52,000 bases of DNA from Adiantum capillus-veneris (taxonomy: Eukaryota > Streptophyta > Polypodiopsida > Polypodiales > Pteridaceae). Made by a program: the position numbers and the translations under genes. Each line of letters starts with the position of its first letter. Within the stretch, counting starts at the first letter, position 1. A model generated the notes under the pieces. It ran no database searches, had not been told where the DNA came from, and saw nothing but the letters and a program-made list of their open reading frames with translations. Shown in pieces: positions 46,061 to 52,000 of the stretch. The stretch spans positions 127,784,891-127,836,890 of the forward strand of contig CM043947.1 of NCBI GenBank assembly GCA_014529385.2, in the 5' to 3' direction.

Positions 46061-46344
46061 TAACATAATTTGTTTTTCTTGGATAGAGGACAGGCAGCTT
46101 GTCCTGTGCCCAGTGAAAAGGTGGACACAACCACAGCCAGACTGCATGTCCTCTGCCCAAGAAAGCGAGCAGCACCAAAATCAACCGTGCTCCTGCAGAA
46201 ATTTCGGCAGAGTTCCCTTCGTTTTTACATAAACTTTTTTAAAAAAACCATACCATGTATACGCCTCCTACATGCTATCCATGTAGGATCTCACATGAGA
46301 TTTAAGGCCAATGAAATAAATGAAATGAGCTTTGTGCAAAACCA

Positions 46345-46655
46345 TAATTGTACCAACTTAAAACCATAACCATAACGAATTTAATTTGTGCAAAACCATA
46401 ACCAAATTATAACCATAACCGGCCATAACCACTTTGATCAAAACCATAATGCAGATAACCATAACCATAAACAAAATTAACAATAGCCATAAGCATAACC
46501 AGAAAGTTAAACATAACCATAAACAAAAAAAGAACCATAACCATGTCTATACAAGAATAGGAGAAATAACCATGTCTATAGAATGACAATGACAATAACC
46601 ATAACCATAAGGAAAACAATAACTGTCTGAACAATAACCATAACCATATATGTCT
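46345..46655. repeat. Degenerate AACCATA-type heptamer array inside CACTA-2
   Basis: About 300 bp made largely of AACCATA / ATAACC units, in runs of one to three with short irregular spacers. The phase is not strict. It lies between the subterminal zone and the TnpA-like gene. The open frame through it is hydrophobic low-complexity and not a gene. Confidence 0.8.
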
Positions 46656-47043
46656 ATACAAAAAAGAGACACAGAAGCGTGTCTGTGTCTCACAAAGCAT
46701 ATATATGAAATCCATTGATGACTAGGCGTCACAACCTGCACATAAGACAAGTCACAAAATTAGTATTGATATTACTTCACATATACTTATTTAATTAAAT
46801 CAACTCGCACATATTAACGTCTCACCTCAAGCGATCAATGAGACTCTAAGGCCTCCCAGTCCATATGCTCTCCTGAAGCATCAAGATCATTCAATACTTC
46901 ATAAATACCTCTGCAATATCCATATGTCTCCTCCTGGCGTGTCGGGGCTCGATGCATCGCAAGATTCTGCATCTATACAAAAATCAAAGTAATAAGAATA
47001 CATGATTAATCACGTTTTAAAAAATTCCATAGTTAGGATTGAA
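46656..47043. other. CACTA-2 non-coding spacer
   Basis: No motif seen. Presumably the 3' UTR of the TnpA-like gene. Confidence 0.4.
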
Positions 47044-48013
47044 TTATAAACTCACAAACTCATAGCGAAAGGTGTCTAAGCCTTCGCCTCCAAGATGAGA
47101 TGCCCCCCTGGTCATCTGTCGTATCTGCGCGGCCTGACGCTGCTGTCTGAACCGCGTGTCCGCTGTCCGCTCATCCTCCCTGTTCTGATGCCACGTCTCG
47201 TGTTGTATTCTCGAAGGCTTCGGCGAGCTGGTCCTAAAAGCCTGTTGAGCTGCATCTCGTCGATGTTTCACGGTGTCCCATGCAACACCCTTGATCCACC
47301 TCCTCGGAACCACCTTTGAACCCGGAGGAGGTTGGTACTCTCTCATGATGGTCTCCACTATATAACTGACTTTGTCCTCATCCTGCTCAAGCCAAGGCAT
47401 CAGAATGCTGGTCGAAAACTACAGCTCTTCGAGCTGGCGAATCTGTTGTCTCATCTCAGTCCCGAGTCTATCCATGTCAACAGAACCATCTGCCCGTACA
47501 GTATAGAGCTTGGAGGCACTAGGATCGTGTGCCCCCCAAGGTGTCCGAGGTGTACCAAGAGGTGTGTCGAGAGGTGTGCCTGGGTAGGACGGGGGTCGTG
47601 AGCGAGGAGGGGTCGAAGCATCTGTGGACCCTCCTCCACAGCAACCACCACCTCCACCTGACGATCGCCGAGATAGGTGACTGCGCATGTGCTGCGGAGA
47701 TGAGGACGTACCCACCTCTGTCGCCTAGGTGTCGAAGCGGTCGTGATGGGAGAAGCAGGCGTCATACCCATAGGCGTCCCCCCCCCCCCCCCCCCCCCCC
47801 CCGCCCGACATCCCCCCCATAGGTGTCCCCCCCCATAGGCGTCGGACCCTCGGGTGTGAAGCCCGGAGGCGTAGTACCCGTGCCTCTGGCTACCCAGTAC
47901 TGAGAAGCCTCTACCATCTGACTGGGCGTCATCCATGTGACGAAGCCCATGAATGCATTTGCACTCATAGAAGCGGGATCTGGAAACTGGTCTGCCATAC
48001 TAAAGTCCTGCAC
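47044..48013 (-). pseudogene. CACTA-2 TnpA-like accessory protein
   Basis: Frames 48,013-47,762 (MADQFPDPASMSANAFMGF, start chosen here), 47,936-47,451, 47,715-47,419 and 47,400-47,044 belong together. Shared with CACTA-1: GGGGGCCGGGSTDASTPPRS, GTPRTPWGAHDP, and at the C-terminus RDAAQQAFRTSSPKPS, FRQQRQAAQIRQM and ASHLGGEGLDTFRYEFVS. The Pro/Gly-rich N-terminus contains a 25-bp homopolymer that breaks the frame. Probably the DNA-binding second protein of the transposon. Confidence 0.72.
47778..47802. repeat. 25-bp poly(C) homopolymer
   Basis: Twenty-five consecutive C on the plus strand (poly-G, Gly codons, on the coding strand), with more C-runs up to 47,835. A slippage-prone site that can change the TnpA-like reading frame, and a place where assemblies err. 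Confidence 0.95.
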
Positions 48014-48104
48014 AAAGAAAGTAAATAAAGCGTCACAACACCTTTTTTTAAATTAACTTTAAGCTTAATTTTAAATCAACGTCTTCACATAAACACTTAA
48101 AGGC

Positions 48105-48722
48105 CTAAGCCTCGACGAGTGAGGCATCATCGATAATATCTTGCACTGTATCATCGTCTATCTCTAATTGCAAACATAACTTTGCCCCAACTCGTTCTGG
48201 CAGATTGTCTTCATCCATTGCATCTTCATCTACAAGTGTCAATTTTGCCTCGTCTGCGCCATTCCTCGTATATTTGTCAGCTTCCTCTGCCATACCTTCG
48301 TCCATCTCATCTAATGTCACAGGAGTTGCAACCAGAAGTAATCACCTTGAACCACTTCACAGGGCCAACAAAAACATCTCAAACCGCCTGAAGCTCACTT
48401 TCAGGATATCTGACACCAGACCACAGTAATCTAGGTTGCTAGTGCTCTCATTCGTGTCTCTGGCACTGGCCCTGCTCTTTTTCATGAAACTAACCATTAC
48501 CCCACTGTCAAACGTGTTTCTTCTGCTCTCAATTTTTTGTGTTATGAAATTCTTTCCATGCAACCACAGTGCTATGTATGTATGATACTTCCAGTCACAT
48601 CCAATAGCCAGCTCTTCCTCTTCTAGAGATATGGGTTCTCCAATATGTCGAGCTGCTCTCACTGTCTTGTCCAACCATGCCATTGTAGGGAATTCAGGTA
48701 GAGGAGCGAGATAGTTTGGCAA
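48105..48722 (-). pseudogene. CACTA-2 tnp2 C-terminal DUF4216 and acidic tail
   Basis: The frame 48,722-48,357 contains IGCDWKYHTYIALWLHGKNF, NTFDSGVMVSFMKKSRASA and FRRFEMFLLAL; VKWFKVI-like sequence follows out of frame. The acidic continuation (48,320-48,105; MTLDEMDEGMAEEADKY) matches the acidic tail of CACTA-1. Frameshift near 48,350. Confidence 0.75.
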
Positions 48723-48761
48723 GGGTAAGCCTCTAGTCGTTTGGCTTTGCCTGAAATCGTG

Positions 48762-51366
48762 TCACTCCCTATTGCGTCTCTCTTTCTCTTCTTCGTACCT
48801 TTCAAGCCATTTTTGCATCGGCGCTGAATTTAGTATACAGAACTTCATGATCTTTTCTTGCATGGCGTCGTTCATTTTCTTTGGCACCCCTTGCCCTTGC
48901 AGCTCCTCTCCCACCAGTCTTGCATCCTCCTCATCGCTCCACAGTCGAGGCATTTCTGGGTCAGAAACGGATAGAAATTCGGTCATCAATACAAGAGACT
49001 CTTGCACCAACCATCCTTCTGCCATGCTCCCCTCTGGACACTCTTTTTGGCGAACAAAACCGTTAAGTGTTTTCATGAACCGCTCTAGAAAGAACATCCA
49101 AAGGCTGTGGACTGTACCTGCCACTACAACCTCATCTACTACATGGACGAGCAAGTGCATTTGGATAGTTAGGCATCTCGTGGGTAGATACTTCTCAATC
49201 ATGCAAACTGCCTCAATGGAGTTAGCCCTTGCGACTGCAATAGATTCCTCCCGTATCTCCTTGGAAGAGATCCACCGCACTAGCTCTGAAATCTTGTATA
49301 TGCAGGTCCTCACCTCCTCCGTTAAACACCCCTTGAACGCAATTGGAAGAATGAATTGCAAGAATTTATGCCAATCGTGCGATTTCAGTCCTGACAGTTG
49401 ATCGTCATGGGTGAATGCTATCTTGAGACATTGCATATATCCTGTTGGCGTCCTGAACTCTGAAATCACCCTTTTAACTTGTCGCTCTTCACTTTTTAGC
49501 AATACCCATGGCGCTCTTGGAAGTTTTGTTTGGCCAGCTGCATTAATGAAAGGCCACATCTCTGGCATCTTTCCAATTGATTGCAAATCATCTCGTGAAG
49601 CTCGATTGTCTTTCATTCCCATGATTGTCTTCCAGAGGAGCTCTCCCACATTCTTGAATATATGCATTGGATCCAACAAATGGTTAATTAGTATATCACC
49701 CAGTACGGCAACGTATGGAGAATGAACAAACGTTTCATTCCTGGAACAGGTTGCCCCTCATGTTGCTCCCATCGGCGACGCCACTCTTGTACATGCATAG
49801 GACGACATTCGAAACGATCAAGCTGACCTTCACGCAAGTGATGGCCATTTGGAAGATAACGGTGGTGGCCTTGATAAATTGTCTTTTGAAGAGAGGCAGA
49901 ATAGCACACATCCAAAGACTGCCCGCAAATTGGACATGCATTGTATCCCGAAGTTGTCGGCCTTGCATATATTAAAGCATGAATCAGGCCAAGGCAAAGT
50001 GCTTGCGAATAGCGAGAACTTTGTAAATCAAGAACCATTACCAGAAGCTTCTCCGTATCCTGGCCAATCATGCATAGTCCACATAAGAAGTCCATGGATC
50101 CTTGCATGTTGTTCTCCTACTCGTTCAACCGCATCTGCTATGTTGATCCCATGCCATAACTCCTGGAGCTCGTCAACTAGTGGAGCTAGATAAACATCCA
50201 TGTTTTTTGCCTTGAACTTACCAGGTACAATCAAGCTTAATATCAAATGACCCTTCTTGATGGCACGGCGGGAGGTTGTAATTGATAAGGCACACAAATC
50301 AAGTGCTCCATGACGAGCTTCTCAAGCCAAATGGATTGACTCCATCCATTGCCATGCCCAAACGCAAATTGCGTGGTTCACTCTTAAAATGTGGCTAGGT
50401 ATCTTCAATGTGCCTCCAAGCCTTTGAATCAGTGGGCACCCTAAATGTTGCGTTAGTGGATCTATTCATAGAATGCCACCGCATCAACTTTGCAATGGAA
50501 CCACAACGAAACATGCTTTTTATCCTAGGAATAATAGTGAAATGCCGCAACACTTTAGCTGGCACTATCTCGCCAACTGCATCTTATTTGTAGCGCATTG
50601 CTCCGCACTTAGGACACGACAGACAATCTGCGAATTCATTGCAAAAAAGAATGCAATCATTTGGACATGCATGAATCTTGTTGTAGTCCAAGCCAACTGA
50701 GGTCAATAGTTGCTTTGCGTCTGGCCTAGAGGGGGGCATTTCATTGCCAGCCGGGAGAAGTTGCTTCCGAAACAACCTTTTTAAGCCACATTAAATTAAA
50801 AAGCTCTCCAAGCATGTCACCATTGCAATCGGAAAATCTCTTTTGTAAATTACATACCTAAACAAAGCAGTGACGCTTGCATCTGACCACCCGTACACTG
50901 AGTGAAGATTCAAAAACGTCAGACAAGTACGAAGCACAAATATTTTGGCGCCTTCATAGATTAGTTGACGTGCCAACTTCCTCAACATGTCTTCAGGAGA
51001 TAGGCGCACGGCTTCTGGTGCTGCTTCGTTAGCGTTCTCCTCGCTTGTCTGGAAGAAGGCATCCAGCATCTCCTCGCCGTTGTCTTATGTCTGAAAGCCC
51101 TTTTTTGCTTCCATCCTTGGCTCTATATTTGTCGGACCTTCAAGCATTATCCTTTTTCTCTCTCTCTCAGATGTAGGTGCTATGTCGCAAAAATCAATGC
51201 CCGTTCCGTAGGAGTCGTATTGTAGATTCTGTACGGTTTCTCTAGCAAACTCTCCGTACTTGTGCACATGCTCATTACATATCCTACGCTTGCGCATGAT
51301 TTGATACTTGCAGAGTGTGCACGAGCATGCAATCTTTTCCTCCATGTTAGTTGATGACGTTGCCAT
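48762..51366 (-). pseudogene. CACTA-2 tnp2 transposase (TnpD-like)
   Basis: Start at Met 51,366 (MATSSTNMEEKIACSCTLC), an N-terminal Cys/His region like the transposase-associated domain. A stop follows at 51,085. Then MLDAFFQTSEEN and LNLHSVYGWSDASVTALF (51,069-50,791), KIHACPNDCILFCNEFADC (50,775-50,584), GKFKAKNMDVYLAPLVDELQ and GLLMWTMHDWPGYGEASG (50,297-50,028), CPICGQSLDV and YQGHHRYLPNGHHLREGQ (50,107-49,688), and DUF4218 (49,679-48,762; LDPMHIFKNVGELLWKT, MHLLVHVVDEVVVAG). Domain order is as in plant TnpD. At least four stops or frameshifts break it. Confidence 0.88.
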
Positions 51367-51795
51367 CTACAATGATTATGAATGTTGTTTTAATATATAT
51401 ACTCCTCACAATGTAAACTACCTCGCATTCTCTAGTCTTGCCCAATCTTCGTACACCTCGGTCTAGAGGTGTACGGAGATCAGGGACACCGGGTCAAAAT
51501 CTCGTCTTTATTGGTCAAATCCTATATGGGTAGACACATACGTGCAGTCCTAGGTGTACATGGCAATGCATGTAGCGGGCAAAACCCCTTTGCCTCTTTT
51601 AGTTCCATAGTTTCTTCTAGAGGGAGAGAGAGAGAGATAGAGAGAGTTTCTGTCCTTTTCACACAATTGGTCAGTCAACCTAACTCTTTCTCTCTCTCTT
51701 TCTCTATCTACTATCTATCTCTCTCTATCTCTATCTCTGTAGCTATCTCTAGTTAATTCTCTCTCTCTATATATATATATCACTCTCTATCTCTT

Positions 51796-51872
<77 letters not shown>

Positions 51873-51891
51873 CTACATACCCTATCTCTCG

Positions 51892-51953
<62 letters not shown>

Positions 51954-52000
51954 ATCTCCCTTTCTTTCTCTCTCAATCTCGCTCTCGCTATCTCTCTTTC
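51367..52000. other. Upstream region of CACTA-2 tnp2 with hairpin and (CT)n tracts
   Basis: No coding motif. It contains a perfect inverted repeat at 51,451-51,474 and, from 51,690, an almost continuous pyrimidine stretch with TC tracts at 51,801-51,868 and about 51,895-51,950 and an AT run at 51,769-51,780. Whether the (CT)n block belongs to the transposon cannot be judged, because no 5' terminus is in the window. Confidence 0.6.
51801..51950. repeat. Two long (TC)n microsatellites
   Basis: TC tracts of about 68 and 55 bp separated by a TGTCTACATACCCTATC-like spacer. Confidence 0.95.

Larger units (their letters stand above)
45901..52000 (-). mobile_element. CACTA-2: CACTA transposon, 3' part, continues past the window
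   Basis: Begins with the terminal sequence CACTACAACAAAAAAGGGG at 45,901, inside copia-2 gag. Minus-strand genes follow: TnpA-like (47,044-48,013) and tnp2 (48,105-51,366). No opposite terminus is found before 52,000, so the 5' end lies outside. The flanking trinucleotide CTT (45,898-45,900) would be one TSD copy. It is related to CACTA-1 but clearly another subfamily member. Confidence 0.9.

Noticed and set aside
46407-46715. 102-codon frame rich in Trp, Leu and Tyr that looks like a membrane protein
   Set aside because: It is the reverse translation of the AACCATA array; hydrophobicity is a by-product of the repeat.
51367-52000. Possible 5' terminus of CACTA-2
   Set aside because: No inverted CACTA end (..TAGTG) with subterminal repeats was found, so the element must extend beyond 52,000.

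Overview
This window is repeat-rich nuclear DNA from a land plant. The evidence is Ty1/copia elements primed by initiator tRNA-Met, a 12 kb Tat-like Ty3/gypsy element, CACTA (En/Spm) transposons with plant tnp2, DUF4218 and DUF4216 domains, a Mutator-like MITE, a PPR-DYW pseudogene and long (GA)n, (CT)n, (CA)n and (AT)n tracts. A seed-free plant, perhaps a fern, is my guess. It rests on the style of the gypsy element with two integrase zinc-binding modules and was not tested. I found no intact host gene, rRNA, tRNA or CRISPR array.

Layout. 1-5,400 is intergenic DNA with many dinucleotide microsatellites. 5,400-14,270 holds old debris: an unrecognised ORF, a gypsy pol pseudogene (about 7,380-9,190, minus), pieces of two copia elements facing each other (about 9,195-10,443) and several tandem repeats. 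14,270-37,020 is one decayed CACTA element (CACTA-1, minus strand) that three later insertions opened: a 246-bp MITE (17,508-17,753), a nearly complete copia element (copia-1, 18,081-23,258, minus, TSD AATAC) and a 12.36-kb gypsy element (23,303-35,658, plus). Removing each insertion with one target-site copy puts the CACTA transposase back in frame, so these boundaries are well fixed. 37,021-39,560 is a third copia (minus) lacking its integrase core. 39,750-40,680 is the degraded C-terminal part of a PPR-DYW editing-factor gene (plus). 41,536-45,900 is a second, older copy of the copia-1 family. It is cut at 45,901 by the CACTACAACA terminus of a second CACTA element (CACTA-2, minus), which runs past the right edge of the window.

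Inferred order: CACTA-1 first, then the gypsy (LTRs visibly diverged, imperfect TSD), then copia-1 (LTRs differ at 2 of 227 sites). CACTA-2 landed in copia-2 after that copy existed. Apart from copia-1, whose polyprotein has only two stop codons, every coding region carries frameshifts and several stops. Many stops are explained by C-to-T change at CAG or CGA, as expected of methylated repeats.

The most novel-looking item is a reading region of about 3.6 kb between integrase and 3' LTR of the gypsy element (29,956-33,551). It encodes a globular N-terminal part, a coiled coil, an acidic tract and a second helical part that I cannot assign.
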